From assembly GCA_963621245.1 (NCBI GenBank), contig CAVFCW010000001.1:310001-374000 (forward strand): a stretch of DNA of 64,000 nt. Direction: 5' to 3'. Made by a program: the position numbers and the translations under genes. Of this stretch, positions 51,484-58,642 are shown piece after piece. A model generated the notes under the pieces. That model did no database searches. It had not been told where the DNA came from and saw only the letters and a program-made list of their open reading frames with translations. Position 1 is the stretch's first letter, and each line of letters begins with the position of its first letter. The DNA comes from SIG603 sp963621245 (GTDB lineage: Bacteria > Bacillota > Clostridia > Oscillospirales > Acutalibacteraceae).

Positions 51484-51569
51484 AAAAGAGGACAGCTGAG
51501 TGTACCGACCTCCAATCGTTAGACTTTTAGGTCTAACTTTTGGGGGTCGGTACAGAGCCGTCCTTTTTA
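51484..51569. terminator. Long nested palindrome, probable bidirectional terminator
   Basis: An 86-base structure between the his operon and recJ. The outer arms AGGAC/GTCCT flank TGTACCGACC/GGTCGGTACA (10 bp), then CCAA/TTGG, then GTTAGAC/GTCTAAC (7 bp) around the loop TTTTAG. T runs follow on both strands. It is much longer than the other terminators in this window and could be a dispersed repeat or small RNA. Confidence 0.75.
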
Positions 51570-51571
51570 GG

Positions 51572-52102
51572 TTATTTTTTCTTGGCAACGATAATAAATC
51601 TGTGCAAATGATACTCGAAATTTTCTCTTGTCACTCTCGGATAAGCCTGATTTGTGTAAACGGTCTTAAATCCCAAATTTCTAAGCTCGGCAGATTTATT
51701 CTCGAGATTATAGTCAGGGTTTTCTTTCGGTTCAAAATTTCTGAGTTCTTCCTCATCCCGTGCGCCGATTTGCTCCGTGATAAAGTGGCCGCCTTTCTTA
51801 AGCACACGCTTTACTTCTTCAACACTGTAAGCCGAATGATAGTTTAATACAAGGTCAAAGCTCTCATCGTCAAAATAGAGTTTTTCGCCCTCCTCTTTTA
51901 CGCAAACGCCGTATTTTTCAAGAAGCTTTGCGAATTCGGAGTTTTTGTCCGCCGTGACGGACGTGAGCGAAAAATCGTGATCGAGAGAAAGCGTGAAATT
52001 CTCGTCTTTTATGCCCATTATGAGCAGCTTAGTGTTATCTTTGACGAATTCGAGAAGCCGCTTTTTGTAATCCCACGGAAGCTTTTCTGTCAATTTCTCC
52101 AT
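51572..52102 (-). CDS. Methyltransferase-like protein with degenerate SAM motif
   Basis: A 176-residue protein resembling class I SAM-dependent methyltransferases in its second half: FDLVLNYHSA, EEVKRVLKKGGHFITEQIG, and ENFEYHLHRFIIVAKK at the end. The usual glycine-rich motif I is not seen; the corresponding strand reads LLIMGIKDENF, so SAM binding is doubtful or unusual. It begins on the hisE stop codon (TGATG) and is the last gene of the his transcript. No role in histidine synthesis is known. It could be a decayed or specialised methyltransferase. Confidence 0.65.
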   Translation of the reverse strand: MEKLTEKLPWDYKKRLLEFVKDNTKLLIMGIKDENFTLSLDHDFSLTSVTADKNSEFAKLLEKYGVCVKEEGEKLYFDDESFDLVLNYHSAYSVEEVKRVLKKGGHFITEQIGARDEEELRNFEPKENPDYNLENKSAELRNLGFKTVYTNQAYPRVTRENFEYHLHRFIIVAKKK

Positions 52103-52428
52103 CAGGTATTTTTGTCCACCTTATGAAAAACTTTGAGGTTGCCCTCTTTTGCATGGCGCTTGTTATATTCCTCCTCGAGGTCGTCAACGCTTATGCCCTC
52201 GTTTGCCATGAGAACAGCAAGATGATAGAGAAGATCGGAAATTTCTCCGACAGTATCTTCCTTTTTGCCGTTCTTTGCGGCAATTATAACCTCGGAGCAT
52301 TCCTCTCCGCATTTTTTTAGTATCTTATCGATTCCCTGTTCAAAAAGGTAACAGGTATATGAACCTTCCTGTTTTTTCTCTCGTCTTTCAACAGCGGTCT
52401 CGTACTCCGCACGAAGAATATCTGTCAT
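52102..52428 (-). CDS. hisE: Phosphoribosyl-ATP pyrophosphatase
   Basis: Second step of histidine synthesis, phosphoribosyl-ATP to phosphoribosyl-AMP. The 108-residue stand-alone HisE has KKCGEECSEVIIAAKNG and EISDLLYHLAVLM, the MazG-like metal-binding helices. The next-step enzyme HisI is not fused to it, as it is in the common HisIE proteins, but to HisA just upstream. It starts 10 bases after the hisA-hisI stop, and its own stop overlaps the methyltransferase start. Confidence 0.96.
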   Translation of the reverse strand: MTDILRAEYETAVERREKKQEGSYTCYLFEQGIDKILKKCGEECSEVIIAAKNGKKEDTVGEISDLLYHLAVLMANEGISVDDLEEEYNKRHAKEGNLKVFHKVDKNT

Positions 52429-52438
52429 ATTTTAATCC

Positions 52439-53500
52439 TCACTTAATATTTCTGAAAAAGCAGCTGTGTCTACCCGTGTGGCAAGCCGCTCCCGTTTGGT
52501 CTACTTTGATTAAAAGTGTGTCGTCGTCACAATCGCTTGTCACGGAAATAACTTTCTGTAAATGTCCCGATGTGGCACCCTTGTTCCAGTACTCCTGTCT
52601 TGAACGGCTCCAAAACCAAGTGTAACCCGTCTCGAGCGTACGCTTTAATGACTCAAGATTCATATAGGCAAGCATGAGAACCTCGCCCGTCGAGTTTTCT
52701 TGAATAACAGCCGGAATAAGCTCCGATTTCTTGAAATATCTCTCAAGTTCGTCAGTGACGTTCTTTTCGAGTACAACGGGGCTTACTTTTTGTGAAGCGA
52801 TAACGGCATCGTCAAGACTGAGCGCACCGGAATAAATTGCTTTGCCCGCAATTGCGCCGTAACAGCCGAGTTCGTTAAGTTTAATTATATCGTCAAGTTT
52901 GCTTACGCCGCCGCTTGCGATAATATTGCACGAAACAGCGTCGTTAAGCCTTTTGAGCTGATCGAAATTCGGCCCCTGTAAGGTTCCGTCCTTTGATATA
53001 TCGGTGAAAATGATGTACTTAACGCCGACATCTTCCATTCTCTTAGCCATCTCGATATAATTGACGTCCGATTTCTGAGTCCAGCCCTCGGCGGCAACCA
53101 TCTCGTTCAAAGCGTCGATTCCAACGGCAATGTGCTTTCCGTACTTAGCCGCCGCCTCTTTGACAAGCTCGGGGTTTTGAAGTGCGGCAGAACCGAGAAT
53201 AACTCTGTTAATTCCTCTCTCCAAGTAGTATTCGACAGAGCTTAGGTCACGAATTCCTCCGCCAACCTCGATATTGAGCTTTGTGTTATTTCTCACCTTT
53301 AAAATAAGCTCGTCGTTTATCGGCTTTTTGGCTTTTGCTCCGTCAAGATCCACCATGTGCATCCAAGCGGCGCCGTCATGCTCGAAGCCCTTTGCCGTGG
53401 TAACGGCGTCCTCTGCCACCTTTTGAGCCGTGGAGTAATCGCCTTTATAAAGTCGGACGCAGTTTCCGTCCTTAATGTCAATCGCAGGAAGAATAATCAT
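52439..53500 (-). CDS. HisA-HisI fusion: ProFAR isomerase plus phosphoribosyl-AMP cyclohydrolase
   Basis: One 353-codon frame with two histidine-pathway enzymes. Residues 1 to about 240 are HisA: AIDIKDG with Asp8, EVGGGIRD, AVGIDA with Asp129, and TDISKDGTLQGPN; this is a complete barrel. Residues about 250-353 are HisI: LIPAVIQENSTGEVLMLAYM (residues 261-280), WFWSRSRQEYWNKG, SGHLQKV, and zinc/metal Cys324, Cys340 and Cys347 in CHTGRHSC. The join (about 240-255) has no internal start. In the usual gene order hisH-A-F-I the hisF gene would lie at the join, so loss of hisF may have created the fusion. HisH and HisF must be encoded elsewhere if the pathway is complete. Confidence 0.93.
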   Translation of the reverse strand: MIILPAIDIKDGNCVRLYKGDYSTAQKVAEDAVTTAKGFEHDGAAWMHMVDLDGAKAKKPINDELILKVRNNTKLNIEVGGGIRDLSSVEYYLERGINRVILGSAALQNPELVKEAAAKYGKHIAVGIDALNEMVAAEGWTQKSDVNYIEMAKRMEDVGVKYIIFTDISKDGTLQGPNFDQLKRLNDAVSCNIIASGGVSKLDDIIKLNELGCYGAIAGKAIYSGALSLDDAVIASQKVSPVVLEKNVTDELERYFKKSELIPAVIQENSTGEVLMLAYMNLESLKRTLETGYTWFWSRSRQEYWNKGATSGHLQKVISVTSDCDDDTLLIKVDQTGAACHTGRHSCFFRNIK

Positions 53501-53513
53501 AATTTATCCCTTC

Positions 53514-53546
53514 TAAAAAATAAGGCAGGGTAAAACACACTGCCTT
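53514..53546 (-). terminator. Terminator or attenuator inside the his operon, between hisB and hisA-hisI
   Basis: On the minus strand AAGGCAG pairs with CTGCCTT (11-base loop), followed by ATTTTTT. It lies in the 54-base gap between hisB and hisA, where hisH is usually found. Confidence 0.82.
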
Positions 53547-53554
53547 GTTATTTT

Positions 53555-54136
53555 TTACAATACGCCTTTTGTGGAAATCACTTTTCCGCTCTCGTTTCTT
53601 CTTGATGCGGCTTTTAATGCGTAAGCAAATGCTTTGTACATGGCCTCAATCATATGATGCGAATTTTTGCCGTATTCGCAGTTTATGTGAAGCGTGATTC
53701 CCGCATTTTCGGCAACGGCACGGAAAAATTCTTCCGTCATGCACGTATCGTAAGCGCCGCATCTCTCCTCGGGAAATTCTCCCTTAAAGACAAGAAACGC
53801 TCTGCCGCTTATATCGAGTGCACAAAAACCGAGAGCCTCGTCCATCGGCACGTAAGCCGAACCGAAGCGCATAATTCCGCCCCTGTCGCCGAGTGCCTCT
53901 TTGATTGCGAGTCCGAGAACAATTCCCGTGTCCTCAATCGTGTGATGACAATCAACTTCTAAATCACCAACGGTTTTAAGCTTTAATCCAAAACCTCCGT
54001 GATGAGCGAACGCATTAAGCATGTGGTCAAAAAAGCCTATTCCCGTGGAAATATCGACCTCGCCGCCATCCATATCAAGTGAAAGCGAAATTTTGGTCTC
54101 CTTGGTGTTTCTGATAATTTCAGCAGTTCTTCCCAT
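53555..54136 (-). CDS. hisB: Imidazoleglycerol-phosphate dehydratase
   Basis: Sixth step of histidine synthesis. The 193-residue monofunctional enzyme has FFDHMLNAFAHHGGF, DCHHTIEDTGI, and KNSHHMIEAMYKAFA, the His-rich manganese sites. There is no fused phosphatase domain. I start at 54136, with GAGGAG 8 bases upstream; a GTG three codons earlier would overlap hisC. hisC ends 5 bases upstream, so the genes are cotranscribed. Confidence 0.97.
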   Translation of the reverse strand: MGRTAEIIRNTKETKISLSLDMDGGEVDISTGIGFFDHMLNAFAHHGGFGLKLKTVGDLEVDCHHTIEDTGIVLGLAIKEALGDRGGIMRFGSAYVPMDEALGFCALDISGRAFLVFKGEFPEERCGAYDTCMTEEFFRAVAENAGITLHINCEYGKNSHHMIEAMYKAFAYALKAASRRNESGKVISTKGVL

Positions 54137-54141
54137 TAAAA

Positions 54142-55221
54142 TCACTCCTCGTCTTCATCGGAACAGTTCTCTGAAAGATAGTGCTCGAAGAATTTAACAA
54201 GCTGTGCGTTCTCTGAGCGGTTGCCAGCCGTAATTCTGACAAAAGATCCGAAATATCTTATGATTATTCCCTGATCTCTGAGATAGAGGTACAGGTCGGC
54301 GGCGTTATCCATTTTGATGGTAATGAAATTGGTGTTGCTCTTTAAAACAGTTATCGCATCGGGATAACTCTCGGCGAGCTTGTCAAACGCCATCTGAAGC
54401 TCGGCTGTGGACTGAATAATTTGACGGAAAGCGCACTTGCTCTCTGCCTTATGCTTGAGAACCGCCGCACCGAAAGCCTGTGTGATGCTGTTCACATTAA
54501 AGGGAGACTTGATAGCCTTAATTACGGTAGTAAGTTTCTTGTTCGCAACAGCAAAGCCGCAGCGAAGGCCAGCCAAACCGAAAGCCTTGGAAAGAGTCTT
54601 GAGAATGATGAGATTGTCGTATTCGGTAACCTCGTCAAGCAGAGACTGATCCCAGAAATCCATGTAAGCCTCGTCAAGAACTACGAGAGTATCGGGAAGA
54701 GATTTGATGATTCTTCTCACTTCATATCTCTCAATTCCTATCGAAGTCGGATTGCAAGGATTTGAGAAAATGAGCATTCTCACCTTTTCGCTTTGGCAAA
54801 CGGAAATTACCTTGTCAACATCGACGGTGAAATCGTCATTCTGAGGAATTACAACCTTGTTTGCCCCCGCAAGGTGAGCATAAAAATCATACATGGAGAA
54901 ATCATACTGAAAAACAGCATATTTCTCGCCTGACATCAAAAATCCGCCGCAAATGATATTGATAAGCTCGTCGGAGCCGTTTCCGGCGGCAATGTTCTCC
55001 GCATTAAGCCCGTAGTAATTTGCATAAGCCTCGCAAAGCTTGTCGGCTGTCGGATCTGGGTAACGGTTGAACTGAATTTTTTCAATGTCCCTCATCGCCT
55101 CGCCCAAAACATACTCGGGCACACGCAAAAAGCTCTCGTTGGAATCAAGTTTTATGTTGTAAACTTCTTTGCTCGGATCATATGGTTTGAGTTCTTTTAT
55201 CTTCTCGTTTAATTCGTACAT
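54142..55221 (-). CDS. hisC: Histidinol-phosphate aminotransferase
   Basis: PLP-dependent class I/II aminotransferase, 359 residues. It has AGNGSDELINII, SNPCNPTS, VLDEAYMDF, and LKTLSKAFGLAGLRCG with the PLP lysine in the SKAF motif. It matches HisC rather than aspartate aminotransferases by the YELNEKIKELKPYDP start and its place between hisD and hisB. The acidic C-terminal tail ends DEDEE. Confidence 0.95.
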   Translation of the reverse strand: MYELNEKIKELKPYDPSKEVYNIKLDSNESFLRVPEYVLGEAMRDIEKIQFNRYPDPTADKLCEAYANYYGLNAENIAAGNGSDELINIICGGFLMSGEKYAVFQYDFSMYDFYAHLAGANKVVIPQNDDFTVDVDKVISVCQSEKVRMLIFSNPCNPTSIGIERYEVRRIIKSLPDTLVVLDEAYMDFWDQSLLDEVTEYDNLIILKTLSKAFGLAGLRCGFAVANKKLTTVIKAIKSPFNVNSITQAFGAAVLKHKAESKCAFRQIIQSTAELQMAFDKLAESYPDAITVLKSNTNFITIKMDNAADLYLYLRDQGIIIRYFGSFVRITAGNRSENAQLVKFFEHYLSENCSDEDEE

Positions 55222-55257
55222 ATCTGCCTACTCCTTAATTTCTTGTTTGAACGGAAT

Positions 55258-56556
55258 TTATCCGTTCATGTCCTCAACTCTCACTTCAATGGAATTTGCG
55301 TGAGCCGTGAGATGCTCGCTCTTTGCAAGCTTTATAATATCGGCAGAAGCCTTGTTAAGCTCGTCCTTAGTATAATAAATGAAGCTTGATTTCTTGATGA
55401 AGTTATCAACGGAGAGCGGTGAGAAAAATCTTGCCGTTCCGCTTGTGGGAAGAACGTGGTTGGGGCCGGCGTAATAATCGCCGAGCGGCTCGGGAGAATA
55501 GTGTCCGAGGAAAACCGAGCCCGCATTGTCAAGCTTGCCGATGTACTCCATCGGATTTTCACAGCAAACTTCAAGGTGCTCGGGCGCAAGTTCGTTTGCA
55601 AAATCAACTGCCTCATTAATGTTCTCAGTTACAATTATTGCGCCGAAATTATCGATTGATTCGCGGATAATATCTTTTCTCGAGAGATTTTGCATCTGGC
55701 GCTCTATCTCTTCGCTTGTCTTTTTCGCAAGCTCCTCATCGGGAGTAATCAAAATAGCGGAAGCCATTCTGTCGTGCTCTGCCTGGCTCATAAGGTCGGC
55801 GCCGAGGTACTTCGGATTTGCACTGCTGTCAGCGATTATGAGAATTTCGCTGGGGCCGGCAATCATATCGATATCAACTGTTCCGTAAAGCTGTTTCTTT
55901 GCCACGGCAACGAAAATATTTCCGGGGCCGACTATTTTATCAACCTTAGGCACGGATTTTGTGCCGAATGCAAGCGCCGCAACAGCCTGTGCGCCGCCCA
56001 TTAAAAATACTTTGTCGACGCCTGCGATATAAGCCGCCGCAAGAACTTCTTTATTTAGTTTTCCGCCAAGTCCCGGAGGAGTAGCCATGATAATCTCGCC
56101 GCAACCGGCAATTTTGGCTGGAATGATATTCATAAGAACCGAAGAAGGATAGCTTGCCGTGCCGCCGGGTACGTAAACGCCCACTCTGTGAAGGCCTCTA
56201 ACCCTTTGACCCATAATAACGCCCGAGGGATATGTATCGATTCTCGACTGCTGTTTCTGACGTGCGTGGAAATCTCTTATATTTGCCGCCGCTCTCTCAA
56301 GTGCCGCAATAAAATCGGGATCACACTCATCGACATAGCCCTTCAAATCTTCGCTTGAAAGCTCTGTCTTATCGGGTGCCCAGCCGTCAAATTTAATCGA
56401 AAACTCTCTGACTGCCTCGTCTCCCCTTGCCTTAACCTCGGCAATAATGGCAGAAACGCTCTCCTCAACTTTTTTGTCGTTATCTTTAACTCTCGACTTA
56501 AGCTCTGCGATAAACTCCTCGCAAGAAGCTCTGTCGCCCTTCTTTATTCTGATCAT
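55258..56556 (-). CDS. hisD: Histidinol dehydrogenase
   Basis: Last two oxidations to L-histidine, zinc-dependent. The 432-residue protein has RVGVYVPGGTASYPSSVLMN (20 residues), GPGNIFVAVAK, DMIAGPSEILI, DLMSQAEHD, ELAPEHLEV and the DYYAGPNHVLPTSGTA end. I start at 56556, with AAAGG upstream, trimming 15 codons from the open frame. The 113-base gap after hisG contains a possible extended -10 (TGA-TAGAAT, minus strand, 56616-56621), so an internal promoter is possible. Confidence 0.96.
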   Translation of the reverse strand: MIRIKKGDRASCEEFIAELKSRVKDNDKKVEESVSAIIAEVKARGDEAVREFSIKFDGWAPDKTELSSEDLKGYVDECDPDFIAALERAAANIRDFHARQKQQSRIDTYPSGVIMGQRVRGLHRVGVYVPGGTASYPSSVLMNIIPAKIAGCGEIIMATPPGLGGKLNKEVLAAAYIAGVDKVFLMGGAQAVAALAFGTKSVPKVDKIVGPGNIFVAVAKKQLYGTVDIDMIAGPSEILIIADSSANPKYLGADLMSQAEHDRMASAILITPDEELAKKTSEEIERQMQNLSRKDIIRESIDNFGAIIVTENINEAVDFANELAPEHLEVCCENPMEYIGKLDNAGSVFLGHYSPEPLGDYYAGPNHVLPTSGTARFFSPLSVDNFIKKSSFIYYTKDELNKASADIIKLAKSEHLTAHANSIEVRVEDMNG

Positions 56557-56669
56557 GGTGCCCTTTCCTTTCCTGTCCGAAACAGTCTGCTCGGCTAACA
56601 AATACCTCTCTTGTTATTCTATCATATAAAACGTGATAATTACATAAGAATTGCGATAATCGGAAAATT

Positions 56670-57299
56670 TTATCCGATTACCGACTCAAGTCTTGCGGCA
56701 AGCTCCTCAATTTCTTTTTTTCTCAATTTAAGGCTTGCCGAATTGCAAATAAGTCGTGCGGAAATATCCGATATAAATTCTTTTACCTCGAGGCCGTTTT
56801 CTCTGAGCGTTGTTCCCGTCTCGACTATATCGACAATTCCGTCAGACAATCCGAGAAGCGGAGCAAGCTCCACCGAGCCTTCAATTTTTATGACACGAAT
56901 GTCCATTCCGCGGGACTCAAAGTACTTTTTTGCAACATTGGGATACTTAGAGGCGATTACCTTTGAGGAATAGCCCTCATAGAAATCAACTCCCTTTTTG
57001 CATGCAAGCGCAAACTTGCATCTGCCAAAGCCGAGATCCAAAATCTCGTAGAAGTGACTTCCGTTCTCCATTATGGTGTCCTTGCCGACAACGCCGAGAT
57101 CGCACACGCCGTTCTCAACATAAGTGATAACGTCAGCCGCCTTTGAGAGAACCACTTCTATTTCTCCGTTTCCGACGGGAAGAATGAGTTTTCTTCCTTT
57201 GTTGCGCACTTCCGAACAATCAAGCCCGATTTTCTCGAGAGCGTTCACCGTGTCCTTTTCAAGTCTGCCCTTTGTAAGAGCGATTCTGAGCGGTTTCAT
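56670..57299 (-). CDS. hisG: ATP phosphoribosyltransferase, short form catalytic subunit
   Basis: First committed step of histidine synthesis. At 209 residues it is the short HisG without the C-terminal regulatory domain, so it needs HisZ, encoded just upstream. It has IALTKGRLEKD at the start, DLGVVGKDT, and GLSDGIVDIVETGTTLREN near residue 150. Its start overlaps the hisZ stop by 4 bases (ATGA). Confidence 0.97.
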   Translation of the reverse strand: MKPLRIALTKGRLEKDTVNALEKIGLDCSEVRNKGRKLILPVGNGEIEVVLSKAADVITYVENGVCDLGVVGKDTIMENGSHFYEILDLGFGRCKFALACKKGVDFYEGYSSKVIASKYPNVAKKYFESRGMDIRVIKIEGSVELAPLLGLSDGIVDIVETGTTLRENGLEVKEFISDISARLICNSASLKLRKKEIEELAARLESVIG

Positions 57300-58486
57300 A
57301 TTTCTTCCCCGTCCTTTCCGATAAAGATAAGCTTTTTAATTCCGTTCTCACGCGCATAAAGTCTTGCTTCCTCACGGTTTGAGAAAACGGAGTTCTCGCA
57401 TTTGTAGCCCTGACTTGTGAGCTCGTTCATTTTAATCTGAGCCTCAACCTCAAAGCCGTCGTCACCGTGGACGAGAACATCGCCTTTTTGAAGACTTATC
57501 TTTTTTGAGGCGAGCGCAATCGCAGTAAGTGCGTCAACGTCAACGCCGAATCCGACAGCGGGCATCGGTGCGTTAAATTCACTCAAGAGATTATCGTATC
57601 TTCCGCCCATGAGAACGGCGTCGCCGTGACCGTAGGCATAAGCCGAAAATACAACTCCCGTATAATAATCGTTTCTCTGCACAAGTCCGAGATCCACTAT
57701 TATTCTCTCGCCGAGACCGAGCTTTTTGAGTGAATTGTAAAGATTTTTGAGATAATCGAGAACCTCTCTCACGTCCTCATCGGGCATGTAACTTCTTGCC
57801 TCCTCAAAAACCTCCTCGCCGCCGAAAAGTCTCGGAAGTCGCTTCACAGCCGCTACGTATGGAGTCTGCTCGAGAGTATCGAGAAGTTCACCAAGACGCG
57901 CATAGTTCTTTGATTCTATAACCGAGCGAATCTCTTCCTTTGTGTCCTCGGAGACGGGGAGCTTGTCCGCAAGAAGTTTGAAGACCGCCGCGTGGCCTAT
58001 CTCGATTCTGAAATTCTTGTTGTCGATGCAAGAAGAAAGCACCGATACTGCCATGGCAATGACCTCGGTGTCGGCACGAAGTCCCTTTGCTCCGATAAGC
58101 TCAATGCCCACCTGAGAGTTCTCGTCGCTTCTGCCCGATAAGTCTTTTCTGTTGCGGTAGATGTTCTGATTGTAATAAAGTCTTATGGGCGGCTTTAAAT
58201 TCTGAAGTCTCGTTGCGGTAAGTCTTGCTATCGGCAAGGTCAAATCGGGACGAAAGACTATGAGTCTGCCTTTGTTATCTGTCGACTTATACATCTCGTA
58301 CTGCGGTATTCCCGCATTGTCGAGGTCAAACACATCATAATATTCTATGCCCGGAGTTATAACCTCGTTGTATCCCCTTGACGAAAATATCGAGGTCGCC
58401 TTGGTCTGAATTCTTCTTTTTTCTATGCACTCCTCAAAAAGAACATCCTTGGTTCCCTCGGGAGTTATCATATAGTATCTCTTCAT
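57296..58486 (-). CDS. hisZ: ATP phosphoribosyltransferase regulatory subunit
   Basis: A 396-residue HisRS-like protein without tRNA synthetase activity that pairs with short HisG and carries histidine feedback. It has the class II synthetase-type motifs TPEGTKDVLFEE, FRPDLTLPIARLTATRL and the QVGIELIGA segment, and the late DALTAIALASKK. It is the first gene of the his operon, about 75 bases behind the predicted transcription start. The ribosome site is weak (AGTAAG). A dyad overlaps its promoter. Confidence 0.93.
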   Translation of the reverse strand: MKRYYMITPEGTKDVLFEECIEKRRIQTKATSIFSSRGYNEVITPGIEYYDVFDLDNAGIPQYEMYKSTDNKGRLIVFRPDLTLPIARLTATRLQNLKPPIRLYYNQNIYRNRKDLSGRSDENSQVGIELIGAKGLRADTEVIAMAVSVLSSCIDNKNFRIEIGHAAVFKLLADKLPVSEDTKEEIRSVIESKNYARLGELLDTLEQTPYVAAVKRLPRLFGGEEVFEEARSYMPDEDVREVLDYLKNLYNSLKKLGLGERIIVDLGLVQRNDYYTGVVFSAYAYGHGDAVLMGGRYDNLLSEFNAPMPAVGFGVDVDALTAIALASKKISLQKGDVLVHGDDGFEVEAQIKMNELTSQGYKCENSVFSNREEARLYARENGIKKLIFIGKDGEEI

Positions 58487-58545
58487 CTTATATTCTTACT
58501 CTTTCTCGTATTTTAGGGCGTATGACATAAATTTAACCAAACGCT

Positions 58546-58573
58546 TTAGTACAGTAGCGTGCTACTATACTAA
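58546..58573. promoter_or_regulatory. 28-bp dyad, candidate operator of the his operon
   Basis: On the minus strand TTAGTATAGTAGC and GCTACTGTACTAA are mirror arms (12 of 13 pairs match) around AC. It covers the -10 element and the predicted start site of the his promoter, an ideal place for a repressor. A TrpR-family HisR-type regulator is one possibility, but the regulator is not in this window. Confidence 0.65.
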
Positions 58574-58595
58574 CATAAGGAAAAGCCCGTGTCAA
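58567..58595 (-). promoter_or_regulatory. Promoter for the his operon
   Basis: On the minus strand perfect -35 TTGACA (58590-58595), a 17-base spacer and extended -10 TGT-TAGTAT (58567-58572). The -35 overlaps the right arm of the polC terminator. Confidence 0.72.
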
Positions 58596-58617
58596 TATAA
58601 ACTTATCGGCACGGACT
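58580..58617 (-). terminator. Intrinsic terminator for polC
   Basis: On the minus strand AGTCCGTG pairs with CACGGGCT (one G-T) and is followed by TTTTCC, just after the polC stop at 58643. Its descending arm shares bases with the his -35. Confidence 0.7.
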
Positions 58618-58642
58618 TTTTATGCATTAAAATCCTTGATTA

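Noticed and set aside
58487..58642. T-box or his attenuator leader before hisZ
   Set aside because: The leader is only about 75 bases, has no T-box consensus, no run of His codons and no terminator/antiterminator pair. A dyad over the promoter is the better explanation.
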